64,000 bases of DNA. It comes from Posidonia oceanica (Eukaryota; Streptophyta; Magnoliopsida; Alismatales; Posidoniaceae). Below the pieces are notes generated by a model. It worked only from the letters and a program-made list of their open reading frames with translations, did not search any database and had not been told where the DNA came from. A program made the translations under genes and the position numbers. The stretch covers positions 12,356,001-12,420,000 of the forward strand of contig JAZBRS010000054.1 of the NCBI GenBank assembly GCA_037176725.1, in the 5' to 3' direction. This document shows, piece after piece, positions 22,908 to 34,249 of this stretch (positions within the stretch are counted from its first letter, which is position 1; each line of letters begins with the position of its first letter).

Positions 22908-24780
22908 CAACCATTATTTTTTGAGGAAGAATGATAGCATAACGACAGTACTAATGTGTGCACGTATGATAGAACAATGATTTATTTTTCTTTATTCAAA
23001 AAAATCTTTACATGTATATATAGAAAATTAAAGATGGTACAACAGATGATGCAAGTCCTTCCATGTGACTAAACTCTTAGTTTCCCATAAAAATATTTTT
23101 TTCGATTACCACGTAGCATAGGAGTATGAAGTGATTCAATATCGCTCTTGTCAACATATGTCATCGCTTCAATGTTGAACTTAACCTTCTGGCTTCCTCC
23201 ACATAACATCGTTATGGATGAGTATGCATTACGGTTCATCTTCCACAGTAGTTTGGAATTCGATCGAATTTATAGGACGATCGTTGGTTATGATAATCTT
23301 TATTAACTTGATATCATTAACTTGATTTTTTTTTTCGTTACATTAACTTCACATTGAAAACACTCTTTCAATATATGTCAATATCAATATAAGATTTGAT
23401 GACTATGATAATCTTTGTTAATGTAGCTTAGCCACAAGGTAATCTTTATATCCATTGCAAATGCAACAAAAAGCGCTATAATTTTCTCTCTACAATGATA
23501 TAACAATGATTTTGGAAGAGTATCAGGAACGTCATGAAGAAATATGAAACATGTCGGAAGGGAAAAGTGATCGTGAATTAAGAGTTCTACATCCATGTAC
23601 AACGAACACAAGCATGTGTAACATGTTTGAGAGAAATATTAGCTAGTGATCTGGTAATATTATTTCACTAGCTACGGGTAATAGAGAGAGAGAGAACAAC
23701 AATACTTAAGATATTTTGAAACAATCTTATCAAATTTAACATGTATAAAGAGACATAAACAAAGACTATACCTTAATTTTAAAAGAAGTGACAAAAACAA
23801 AGGAGACGTCAACAAAGACCACTTAAGAATCAACTATTATTTTTTGAGGAAGAATGATAGCATAATGACAGTACTAATGTGTGCACGTATGACAGAACAA
23901 TGATTTATTTTTCTTTATTCAAAAAATTCTTTACATGTATATATAGAAAATTAAAGATGGTACAACAGATGATGTGAGTCCTTCCATGTGACTAAACTCT
24001 TAGTTTCCCATAAAAATATTTTTTTGGATTACCACATAATATAGGAGTATGAAGCGATTCGATATACTTCCATTTTCTTACAATCAAGATCGCTGTTGTC
24101 AACATATGTCCTCGCTCCAATGTTGAACTTAACTTTCTGGTTTCCTCCACATGACACCGTTATAGATGAGCATGCATTACGTTTCATCTTCGATGGTAGT
24201 TTGGAATTCGATCGAATTTATAGGACAATGGTTGCTTATGATAATCTTTATTAACTTGATATCATTAACTTGATTATTTTTTTACATTAACTTGACATTG
24301 AAAACACTCTTTCAAGATATATCAATATAAATATAAGATTTGATGACTATGATAATCTTTGTTAATGTAGCTTAGCCACAAGGTAATGATCTTTATATCC
24401 ATCGCAAGTGCAGCAAGAGGAGCTATCATTTTCTCTCTACAATGATATAACAATGATTTTGGAAGAGTATCAAGGAACGTCGTGAAGGAACATGAAACAT
24501 GTCAGAGGGGAAAAGTTATCGTGAATTAAGAGTTCTACATCCATGTACAATGAACACAAGCATGTGTAACATGTTTGAGAGAAATATTAGCTAGTGATCT
24601 GGTAATATTATTTCACTAGCTACGGGTAATAGAGAGAGAGAGAACAACAATACTTAAGATATTCTGAAACAATCTTATCGAATTTAACATGTATAAAGAG
24701 ACATAAACAAAGACTATACCTTAATTTTAAAAGAAGTGACAAAAACAAAGGAGACGTCAACAAAGACCACTTAAGAATCA
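22908..24780. repeat. Tandem duplication, two ~0.92-0.95-kb units
   Basis: Unit 1 is 22908-23829 and unit 2 is 23830-24780. Both start CAAC(C/T)ATTATTTTTTGAGGAA and end near CACTTAAGAATCA. They are highly similar throughout, including an ATTATTTCACTAGCTACGGG phrase and a GAGAGAGAG run. Unit 2 holds ~25 extra bases near 24068-24093. On the minus strand both units keep an open frame of ~50 codons at the same place (unit 2: about 24186-24028, with SSITVSCGGNQKVKFNIGAR). No family is recognised. Confidence 0.88.
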
Positions 24781-25970
24781 TCGAGCTAAACACATCATAT
24801 ATGTGCCAACTGACCAACTCTACCCAATTATCACCACAAACAGTACAGTAAGTTGGCTATAAACATGGAAAGAATTTGTACAGGAAGTCTAAAAGTCCCC
24901 CCCCCCCCCAAAACAAAAGAGACACCAACATCAGTTATTATCTAAATATCATCGCATATAATGATGGATTACTTATCACCTATTTTATATTATATCTTAC
25001 TATTTTATTTTACTATTATACTAAATAAAGACGTCTTTTAAACAGTGAAAGGAGAGAAGAGGAATACTCATTTTTCTCTAACCACATTTTTTTTTAGTTT
25101 TTAATTTTCTAAAAATATTTTTTAAAATTTAAGTACACTTAGGTGTCTCATTTGTTAGTATTTTGTATTTTCATTATTTTTTTTTCTATTTTTTGAATTT
25201 CAAATGTAAACAACCATTTTCTCTTTCCATCTAAGATTTTATTCCACCTTTTTCTCTTTTTGATTGTACATTCCATTGTAGATGCTTCCTTATTTAACTT
25301 TGATTTGCAACTTCTTACTAATAAAAAAATGTGCGAGAGGAAGTGCTAGACAAAATCAAATTTTGTAATTAAACTTGAATGAGCGAAACAAAATATCTAT
25401 TCCACCTTACTTTTTAAACTCGATGAAATTTATGTGCATCAAGTCGACTTTTCGATGGACATTGATAAAAAAAAATCCTTTATTATAATATATTTTCAAG
25501 TTCTTTATTTTTACATTATAATTCCTAATAAAATAATTCACCACACATCGCACAGGTTTTTCACTTGTACCATCTATGCAAGTCATGAAAAGGAAAGGAA
25601 ACAAACGTTCATGATAAAAAAACAAAGAGTGGGAAATTAAAAAAACATTAATTTTTTTAAAACCATCTATGCATGTTACTATTCCTTTGTTTTACATTTT
25701 ACCTTTTTTTCCAAGTGTACATTCTTTGAAGTATTTCCAAGTGTAGTAACCTCTCTAGGATACAATGACAATGACTATAGAAATCTAATCTATCATAATA
25801 TTTTACTAGAAAAACGTACATTTTAAAAACTTCAAAAACCCTCTCACATCTATTTTCTATTCATTATTGACAAATTGCATATCTTTCTAATAAAAAAATA
25901 ATTTAACTGTAAAATAGCCTTCACAATACCAAAAGGAAATTATAAAAATGCACAAGTGAAAAAGAGAAAC
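24781..25970. other. AT-rich intergenic stretch
   Basis: No gene was recognised. A C homopolymer run lies at about 24897-24910. The rest is AT-rich low-complexity sequence. Confidence 0.5.
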
Positions 25971-25974
25971 AATT

Positions 25975-26075
25975 TAACTAACTGATGTAGTTAACTAGGG
26001 AGAGTAGAACACACACCTCCCTTTTAAGTTCGAATCTTACGAATCGAGGGAGAAAAATTATTAAAAGGAATAATC
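25975..26075 (+). repeat. Possible tRNA-derived SINE head
   Basis: A B-box-like word (AAGTTCGAATCTTACGAATC, about 26027-26046) follows an A-box-like ATGTAGTTAACTAGGG (about 25985-26000) at tRNA-like spacing. No poly-A or poly-T tail or flanking duplication was confirmed. Weak call. Confidence 0.3.
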
Positions 26076-26554
26076 CTACTACCGTATGCACAAAAAGAAG
26101 AAGAGGCAATTTACCAATCAACCAAACGGTATACAAAAAAATATTAAGAGGAATACTCCAGAAACTTTCTTTAGATAACAAAGAATAAATTCGTTGTACC
26201 AACTTAGTAATGAGATATTTGCAAAAAATAACTTAGTAATATATAATATGCAACTTCAAAAGAAATTGTATGATGTGCAACTTAACTGCTTACTGGATGT
26301 TAGTGGAAGCAGGTTCCTAGAATGGATTGACCACAAAAGGCGAGAAGAGAACTTTTTTTTCTTGGAAGTTGAGAAGAGATCATTAAAAATACAAGGGGAA
26401 AGGAGTAAGAACGTCTGAAAAATCATAAATAAGGAACAGTTTGGTGACCAGCGTCTTTGGCCATCGATTCAATTCATGCATGCATGACCCAAATCATTTT
26501 TGATATCGATCTTGATTGCCACATGTGAAAACAAACCATCCCTTAAGCACACAT

Positions 26555-26562
26555 TATATATA
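26555..26562 (+). promoter_or_regulatory. TATA box of SDR copy A
   Basis: TATATATA about 90 bases before the ATG at 26653. The homologous place in copy B has TATAAATA. Confidence 0.6.
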
Positions 26563-26890
26563 CACAAGGTTCTAACCAAACACCATCCACATCTCAAGAG
26601 TTCCAGATCGAACAGTTAGCTTTAGAAAACAAATCATCCCTTTCAAGTTACAATGGCAAGCTCCATACTTCCCTCTGTTGCAAGAAGGTAAGAATGCCAA
26701 AAGTTTCCATTTCAATCCCTTAGTCTTTTGCAAAAAAAAATTTTATTGATCATGCATGTAAATTAACACATAAAAATCAGATACATCTTATGTTCTGAAA
26801 CACAAATTTTGAATGGTAGCATTTCTGCAATGACCTAAGCTATTGCCAACGAAAAGCAAACTGACACCAATCAGGATCCTCACCTGATGA

Positions 26891-27118
<228 letters not shown>

Positions 27119-27553
27119 TAGACAAGGTCATGGCCGATCACGGGAAGCTCGACATCATGTTCAACAACGCCGGCATTTGCGACTCGCCCTACACCCGCAT
27201 CACCGGCGCCGACAAATCAGCGTTCGAGCGTGTCCTGGCCACAAATGTCACCGGTGTCTTCCTTGGGATCAAGCACGCTGCTCGTGTTATGTCCCCAGTC
27301 CGCCGTGGCAGCATCATAAACCACTCTAGTATTTCGTCGGTGACGGGAGGGATTGCTCCTCATGGGTACGATTTAACTTCATTCCTAATGATCACCTACG
27401 AAGTTATATATATATATATATATATAGGATTAAAGAAAGATGTTTGATTAGATTTGTATATATTTTCCAACAGATACATGACCTCAAAGCATGCGATAGT
27501 GGGGCTTACGAAGAACAACGCAGCAGTGGAGTTGGGGCAGGTCGGTGTGAGGG

Positions 27554-30444
27554 TGTGAACGTCAGATCCCACGTATCCGGACCAAAGGTGGGTCCGAACG
27601 GGAGGAGATATTTTATGAATAGCAACGCGAAGAAGAAAAGTAAAAGAAGATAAGATAAAATAAAATCGTCACCTAGTCTATTCAATCGAGAGACGAAAAA
27701 AATCAAGGGAAATTGAATAAAACATACAAATGAATGTAATGCTATGTAAAATGTATGACTCGTGTCAAAGACGAGGGCAAAATGATCATTATGGGTCCAA
27801 AGAAATGGTAAGAACTTCTGTTACGTGTGGGGAATGTGTTAGGCACCCTCGACACGCCTGAGGAATCGGTCTTTCTTGGCTTAACGCTTGTATTTGCAGG
27901 AATTTCGGCAATGATTGCCTTTAACTGTACGCCTAAGGGGAGATAAGTGTTATGCCATGCTTTAATGCCTAAAGTGCCTGAATGCCATGCATGAGAAATT
28001 AAACGTGCAGTCTATGTGCTCAGCAGCGCTGTCTGTGTTCCGAACCGGACAAACCCTGGTTTGTGAGAACTCCAGACAGTAAGTATCACTGCCCTAATGC
28101 AAATGCAGACGATAAAACAAAACGTCAATAAAACCACGCAATGCAAGTCGAGATGCAAAGGGGAAAGAAAACAAAAGTGGAAAAGCCGAATAAAACCACA
28201 CGATGCAAGTGTAAAACAAGCAAAGGGGAGAGAGGACGAATTTGATAAGTCAAGTAAAAAAACCACACGATGCAAGCGTATGCAAAGGAGAAAGAAAAAT
28301 CGACGTGGGGAAACCACAGGAAAACAGGCGATGCAAGGCGCAAAATAAAAAACAGGAGTCTGGCAGCATGCACAGGTGTCAAAGCATGTGTTGGAGGCAG
28401 ATAAACGCGGAAAGCGGCAAGTGAAACCAAATCGGCGCTTTAAAACGAAATTCAGCCAACTGTAAGTGTTGAACGCAGCTATGACCTGCGTCTAATGTTG
28501 GACGCAGGACCAGACAGCGTCCAACACAGACAGATGGCAAACAGCAGAAACTATGCAGTTGAAAATCATGTATTCTAAATGTATGAATGCGATGCAAATG
28601 CAATGAAGCAGTAGAGGACATGCAGATCATGCTAGGCAGTCAAGGCAACAAATCAGAAATGATTTCAGAGCAAGATGCAAGCATAAAACATGATTTAAGC
28701 ATTGCAGGATGTTGGACGCTGTGTACTCTAGCATACATAGCGTCCAACATAGCACGTTGAAGAACTCTGCGTCCAACACTCAGCAAACAGACGCATAGCA
28801 AAATGGCATACAAACTGATAGAAAAATCATAGAGGCATGCATATCAGTAGATGTAAACAGGTATAGGCTAAGCATGCAAACAGGGATCACATAAAAATCC
28901 AAGAAGGAAAGGATCTGCAAAGTATACAAGGAAAAAACACAACCAGAGTGTAGGACGCAAGTAACACCAACGTCCTATGTAGGATGCCAGCACTACCTAC
29001 GTTCAACACATTGGAAGGCACAGACATAAAAGGACCTGCATAAATACCTGATAAGAAGCCAAGCAAACTTGGAAGCATGGGAGAAAGTATGCAACATAAA
29101 TCCACAGATAAAAGCATCCAGATCATGGCAGCATGGCAACAAAATAAAGAAAAACAAGCAAATGACCAGCAGGGTGTTGGACGCTGCCTCAGGGCACGTC
29201 CAATAGGTCGGGAAGTTTTCCGGCCAAGGACAGTGGCCAAATCAACTAAAAATCCTAAAGTGACTTGCTAGAAAGCAAGAGTGGGTGACGACAAGCATGT
29301 CCATATGCTCGGCGCCAGAAATGGGTGGGTGGATTGCTCCACCCGCCTCCTCCTCCTCGCGGCCGGTGGCCGAGGCTATTCCGGCCAACCAAGGGGATAT
29401 GTGTGTGTGTGTACTACCCTATCATGCTACTACATGCACGAGCTAGCTAGGGGTGAAGAAAACTTACCTGGTTGCGGCTTAGATGGCGTATTTGCGCTTC
29501 ATCGGCAACGAGGAAGAAGACAGCAGGCTAACTCCGGCGAGCTCTTCTGGGCGCAAGGGAGGCTCGGGGGAGGTGGCTCAAGGCTAGGGAGTGATCGTGG
29601 GAGATTGCATAAGGTCTTGGAGGCGCTCAATTCTCAGGGGATGGGGAGTGGTGAGCTCTGGATTGTGGTGAAGTCTCGGTTTTTGCATGGTTTTGTTGTT
29701 GGGTTCCTCTAGTGTTTGCAGGTCGTGGCAGAGGTAGCAGAGCTTAGGAAGAGGTCATGGTGAGTGGGGAAGCCACGAGGGGTGTCAAGCGAGTAAGTGG
29801 GATACGTCCGGAGGTCGTCGAAGTCGCTGTGGTGGCAGAGCACAGGCGGCAATGGCAGTGAGGGTGTGGTGAGCGGGAGACGTGCCGGTGGGGGAGTGGA
29901 CGCCATGGTAGGTCGAGTTAGTGGCCTTGGCGTGTATTGGGGGTGAGTAAGTGGCCGAGAAAATCGGTAGTAAGTGTGGGTGGACGGAGAAGAGGACGGG
30001 TGGTGAGCTAGAGGTTTGCAGCTGCCGCTGCAACTCCCAGTACGTTGGACGCCGGCACAAGATGCGTCCAACGTTGGACGCTGCAACTCCCAGCACGTTG
30101 GACTTCGGCACAGGACGCGTCCAACGTTGGACGCCGGCACAGGACGCGTCCAACGTTGGACGCTGCAACTCCCGGCACGTTGGACGTCGGCACAGGATGC
30201 GTTCAACGTTGGACGCTGCCCATGCCTGCATCTAACAAGCACAGGAGGCCAAAGACTTGTTTTTGGTTTTAGGCCTTGGTTAAGTGTAAGCCAAGGTTTA
30301 GGTGGACTGAGGCGAAGGTTTTGATGAGTTTTTAGGAGGTCTTGGGGTTTGATGAGGTTTGAGAAAGAGAGAGCCATCCTAAGGTCCAAGTAAACTTCTA
30401 AAAAGATCTACCATCTTCTAGATAGTCAAAATAAAATGTCAACG
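27554..30444 (-). mobile_element. Solo LTR (2.9 kb), probable Ty3/gypsy Tat/Ogre type
   Basis: The boundaries are fixed by comparison with the uninterrupted SDR copy B. The flanks GAGGG (27549-27553) and GAGGA (30445-30449) are a 5-bp target duplication with one mismatch. On the minus strand it starts CGTTGACATTTTATTTTGAC (a mutated TGTTGACA... start) and ends GTTCACA. No gag-pol domains are seen. The interior shares GTTAGGCACCC, CACCTAGTCTATT and the GTTGGACGC palindromes with the element at 36910. The 2.9-kb length without coding sequence points to a solo LTR; the Tat/Ogre label is inferred from the terminal sequence and LTR size. Confidence 0.75.
30040..30220. repeat. Array of 18-bp perfect palindromes
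   Basis: GCGTCCAACGTTGGACGC occurs at 30064-30081, 30117-30134 and 30146-30163, and with one mismatch at 30199-30216. The spacing is 53, 29 and 53 bp. Half-sites (GTTGGACG or GTTGGAC) lie between them. Spacers are two GC-rich types (TGCAACTCCC(A/G)GCAC and CGGCACAGGA). Confidence 0.95.
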
Positions 30445-30711
30445 GAGGATGAGCGCTATGTCACCATTTGCTTTGGCGACACCCATGGTGATGGCAAAGG
30501 GGTTGGAATGGAGAGTGTAGAGCAACTGAAGGAATACCAGGAGGCCCATGGAGTGCTCAAAGGGGTGAAACTTAGGGCTCAGGACGTTGCAGAATCTGTT
30601 CTTTTCCTTGCAAGTGATGAGTCCAAGTATATCAGTGGCCATAACTTGCTGGTTGATGGTGCTTACACCTGGGTCAATTGCTCAATCCCTTCGTACAAGT
30701 ATGCAGACTAA

Positions 30712-31118
30712 ATGATACTACAAGTGTATAAATAATAATAAGGATTATCATCCCTGATTTTTTCTAAACATTGTTTCCCAGTTAGTTGATTTGGATTTCG
30801 AAGCAATAGAAGGAGAATAAATAATATTCCCAGCTTGTTAAGCACCAGGTCATATAGCTTCTATTGTTGTTGAAAGGAGTGTAAGAGAAAATGAGATTGT
30901 ACCAATTTCATGATCATATAATTTGTCATATATGGACTTTTTACATTGTAAGTGGTTCTTGCATTTGGATAATCATGAAATATAAACACAAATGCTCAAT
31001 CGAACTCTAAAGTATATTATACACTCCACATTTTTAAGTTTCCTCCCGGATCTCATGTAAACTTTTTTCTTTTAAATGTTCTCATGTAAACTGGGAAAGG
31101 TTGGGTGAGGCTATGTGT

Positions 31119-31122
<4 letters not shown>
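30712..31122. other. 3' flank of SDR copy A
   Basis: The first ~70 bases match the flank of copy B (57076-57149), then the two diverge. No other gene. Confidence 0.6.

Positions 31123-31186
<64 letters not shown>
31123..31186. repeat. (GA)32 microsatellite
   Basis: An uninterrupted GA dinucleotide run of 64 bases. Confidence 0.97.
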
Positions 31187-31187
<1 letters not shown>

Positions 31188-31189
<2 letters not shown>

Positions 31190-31345
31190 TTTAATGTTAC
31201 TTTACCTTTACTCATTAATTTACTTAATTTTTTTAGAAAATTCTTTCATAGTCGTTTGTAGTTTATTTGTTCAGTTTTTTAAGCGTGTTTTTTGGTTAAT
31301 GAACCTCACTGTCAAAAAAATCGAAAAACTCCGAATGCAAACAAA
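31188..31345. repeat. Dispersed repeat shared with 16975-17190
   Basis: It shares ATGTT(A/G)CTTTACCTTT, TTCTTTCATAGT, TTTGTAGTTTATTTGTTCA and AAAAATCGAAAAACT in the same order with the upstream copy. It ends in AAACAAACAGACC, the complement of the GGTCTGTTTG-type terminus seen at 15076. Confidence 0.75.
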
Positions 31346-31990
31346 CAGACCTTAAATATATACCAAATTGATGAGTGACAAACTATGGATCTTCACGTTT
31401 GGAGCCCACATCATATCACAATCTTCTAACATGCATGAATCACCCCAAGATGTATCGCCAAGTTCGCTTATTTGTGAGGAATAAGGAAGAAAGTTCCAGT
31501 ACATACATTGAATCTTTCCATCTCTAATGCTGGTCTTGCCAAATGGCATTCCAAAACTGCAAGAGCCACACATTTTTATTGAGATGAAACCAAAGAGACG
31601 TGGAGCCTCTTCATGTCACACATGATAGTGGGATTTTGATAAGAGTTTCTCCTTCTTTTTCTTTAATTCTGTGCTCTGAGTTATGAGAACTGTTAAGTCA
31701 AGGAGAAGATTAGTCACGCGTACATGACTGTTAACTACAGATAACTAGTAATTGTAAACCAATTGAGACAATGACTAATTTTTAATGAAAGCTTTATTAC
31801 CATGTTCAGACGTTGTCGACAATAAAGTTTACATCAATTTGCATATCGATATGTATCATTCAATACATACCAATATCTCCATTTTGAATTGATTGTTCTA
31901 GTTTAGATACATGCATGCTATCATCTGATCTCCATCAACCAAAACAAAGGTCGGCGTGGCCAGTTCACGGCCCAATCGTATTCCTCACTC
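31346..31990. other. Upstream region of PsbS
   Basis: No gene. It contains a CCCAATC motif near 31971-31977 just ahead of the core promoter. Confidence 0.5.
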
Positions 31991-31998
31991 CCCACACT

Positions 31999-32005
31999 AT
32001 ATAAG
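31999..32005 (+). promoter_or_regulatory. TATA box of PsbS
   Basis: TATATAA within CACTATATAAGCCC, about 140 bases before the ATG. A CACGTG core (ACACGTGT, G-box) lies ~45 bases downstream of it, in the presumed leader; G-boxes are common in light-regulated plant genes. Confidence 0.7.
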
Positions 32006-32142
32006 CCCAAGCTCACCTAGGGAAAAGGCACGTCTCTCATCAGACACGTGTAGATCACACTCCTCTTCCCATATCATAGGAGATTCTTTTTACTTGCTAG
32101 AAGTAAGAAGTGGTATAGAGTAGTAACATATCATACTTCCAT

Positions 32143-33348
32143 ATGGCTCAATCCTTCCTCATGTCTAGCCTCGGCGGCCGACTTGCAGTGTCGAAACACG
32201 AGACGTTGCTCGGATCCCAAATCCGTCGGCAACTCTGGCCATCGCCGATCTCACCTCTCTTGGTTTCTTCGTCTACTCGACAACTACCCTCCTCATCCTC
32301 TTCTGCATCTTTTCTCCCTCCACTTGCTGTTTTCAAATCCAAGGCCAGAGCTGCTGCATCAAAGGTTTGCATCATCTAAGCTCTAATCGTATGGTCTCGA
32401 TTGGGCGCTCTTTCACGTCATGAGCTATTCCCATATTGTGCCATTGTTTTTCAGGTAGAGAATAAGAAGCCCAAATCAAAGGTTGAAGATGGTATATTTG
32501 GGACATCGGGAGGGATTGGTTTCACCAAACAGAACGAGCTCTTCGTTGGTCGCGTTGCCATGCTTGGATTCGCCGTAAGTGTAAAACTACGTACTACTAG
32601 AGCAGTACTTTTCCTAGGACTAGCTAGCTAGCTAGCTAGCTTTTGTTATATTATTATATACTCATGTTTGCTTCGATCGATATGAATTGTTGTTGACTGA
32701 ACCGAGAGCTTAATTAAGTTGTTGTTTTCAGGCATCCTTGTTGGGAGAAGGCATCACAGGGAAGGGAATCCTGTCTCAGTTGAACCTTGAAACCGGAATC
32801 CCAATCTACGAGGCTGAGCCACTTCTCTTGTTCTTTATCCTCTTCACCCTCCTTGGAGCCATTGGAGCGCTAGGCGACCGTGGGAAGTTCATCGACGACA
32901 ACGCCGGGCTCGGGAAGGCCGTCAATATTGCTCCCCGGAAAGGCGGCTTCCGGTCTGCACTCGGCCTCCGTGAGGGAGGTAGGTCACTAGTCCATTAAGT
33001 ACCACAAATATATATATAGTTCGATTAAGATTTCTATTGTACAGTTAAGTAAAGATATCATCAAGTAAATTACTCAAAAAACTAACTATATATGTTTATT
33101 CACTAGGCCCGCTGTTTGGATTTACAAAGTCAAACGAGCTGTTTGTCGGGAGATTAGCGCAACTGGGCATCGCATTCTCGATCATCGGAGAGGTCATCAC
33201 CGGGAAGGGAGCTCTCGCACAGCTCAACATCGAGACCGGCGTGCCCATCAGCGAGCTGGAGCCACTCGTGTTGTTCAACGTTGTCTTCTTCTTCATCGCT
33301 GCCCTCAACCCAGGTTCCGGCAAGTTCTTGACAGATGAGGAGGATTAA
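32143..33348 (+). CDS. PSBS: Photosystem II 22 kDa protein PsbS, chloroplast
   Basis: The exons are 32143-32364, 32455-32574, 32732-32978 and 33107-33348. All introns are GT-AG and the product is 276 residues, normal for PsbS. The first ~65-70 residues are a Ser/Arg-rich transit peptide. The mature part shows the internal duplication of the family: two copies of ELFVGR, then GE(G/V)ITGKG, then QLN(L/I)ETG(I/V)PI and EPL(L/V)LF, each with two membrane helices, four in all. Acidic residues in the lumenal loops (ETGIPIYEAEP and ETGVPISELEP) include those known to sense low lumen pH. PsbS acts in the thylakoid membrane and triggers the fast, energy-dependent part of non-photochemical quenching. 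The N-terminal mature region (DGIFGTSGGIGFTKQNELF) and the second repeat's start (PLFGFTKSNELFVGR) agree with plant PsbS. No lesions are seen. The ATG is the first in a good context after the TATA box. Confidence 0.96.
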
Positions 33349-34086
33349 TTAATTAAGAGGCTGTTATACCTTCTTAGTTGATCTAGAAGCTTGTGTTATA
33401 CCCTTGTAACAGCGAGTCTTTCATCATTTAGTAAAAAAGTGAAAAATGCTTAGTTCATGAACTGGTCACTGGACCCATGTAATAGCAAGTCTTTTGTCAT
33501 TTAGTTCATGTAGTCGCTCATTATCGATATAGAAACGTATAGCGTGTTAGTGGTGGCAAAGCAAATAACTGGATCGATTCTTCTGGTATTAATCAATATT
33601 TTTTATTTAATTTTATTTTTGTTAAACTAACAGGAAGTGCACGTGCAATGGAGATACTTTAATTCTTCATTTAGAACCTCCAATATGAAGATCAGAAAAC
33701 AAGCGTCAAAATTATTCAAGGAATTACTTCACAGTTTTCAATCAAGAAAATGGATTCAAAAATTGCATTTATTTCCATAAATTATATAAACAGACTCTTT
33801 CTAATAAAAAAAATGAAGCTCATTGTACACCAAGAGATCTTTTGTTTCATGATTTATCCTTGTATAGAAAAACAAAAAGGTTGCCTTGTACCGGATGGCG
33901 AAGATAACGATGGGAAGGTTCATGGAACAACAAGCGTGGAGTTGGCACATTCAATATTGTAGTCATCGGTGATATCATCTATATCGTCGTTGCTCAAATC
34001 ACACGTGTACAAAAATTTAGGACAATATCTCTTATTGTTGCTTTAAGTACAAAAATTTTATAACCATGTTTTGATATCCAATAAAG
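33349..34086. other. PsbS 3' flank
   Basis: No gene was recognised. The first part is the PsbS 3' untranslated region; a CTTTTGTCATTTAG-like phrase recurs at ~33418-33430 and ~33490-33503. GTTAT at 34087-34091 is the target duplication of the copia element that follows. Confidence 0.5.
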
Positions 34087-34249
34087 GTTATTATTGAAAT
34101 ATGTCTTGAATATAAAGTTGTTTGGCAACCGTAACGGACGTCCACGCGAACGTCCGCCGCTTCGTCTAAAACAAGGATTGAGGCATCAACGAACGTTCGC
34201 TATGCTTTTGGAATGCATTAGTTGTTGGGTTGTAAAGTCTGATTCTGTC

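Noticed and set aside
30040..30220. Possible CRISPR-like repeat array
   Set aside because: Palindrome repeats with two alternating, nearly identical spacers in a plant LTR; spacers are not unique and the genome is eukaryotic.
29281..30389. Long open frames on both strands around 29.3-30.4 kb
   Set aside because: They lie inside a GC-rich solo LTR and read through the palindrome array in several frames; no known domain.
27556..30444. Helitron as the insertion in SDR copy A
   Set aside because: There is a 5-bp target duplication and a TGTTGACA-type terminus; Helitrons make no duplication and end CTRR with a hairpin.
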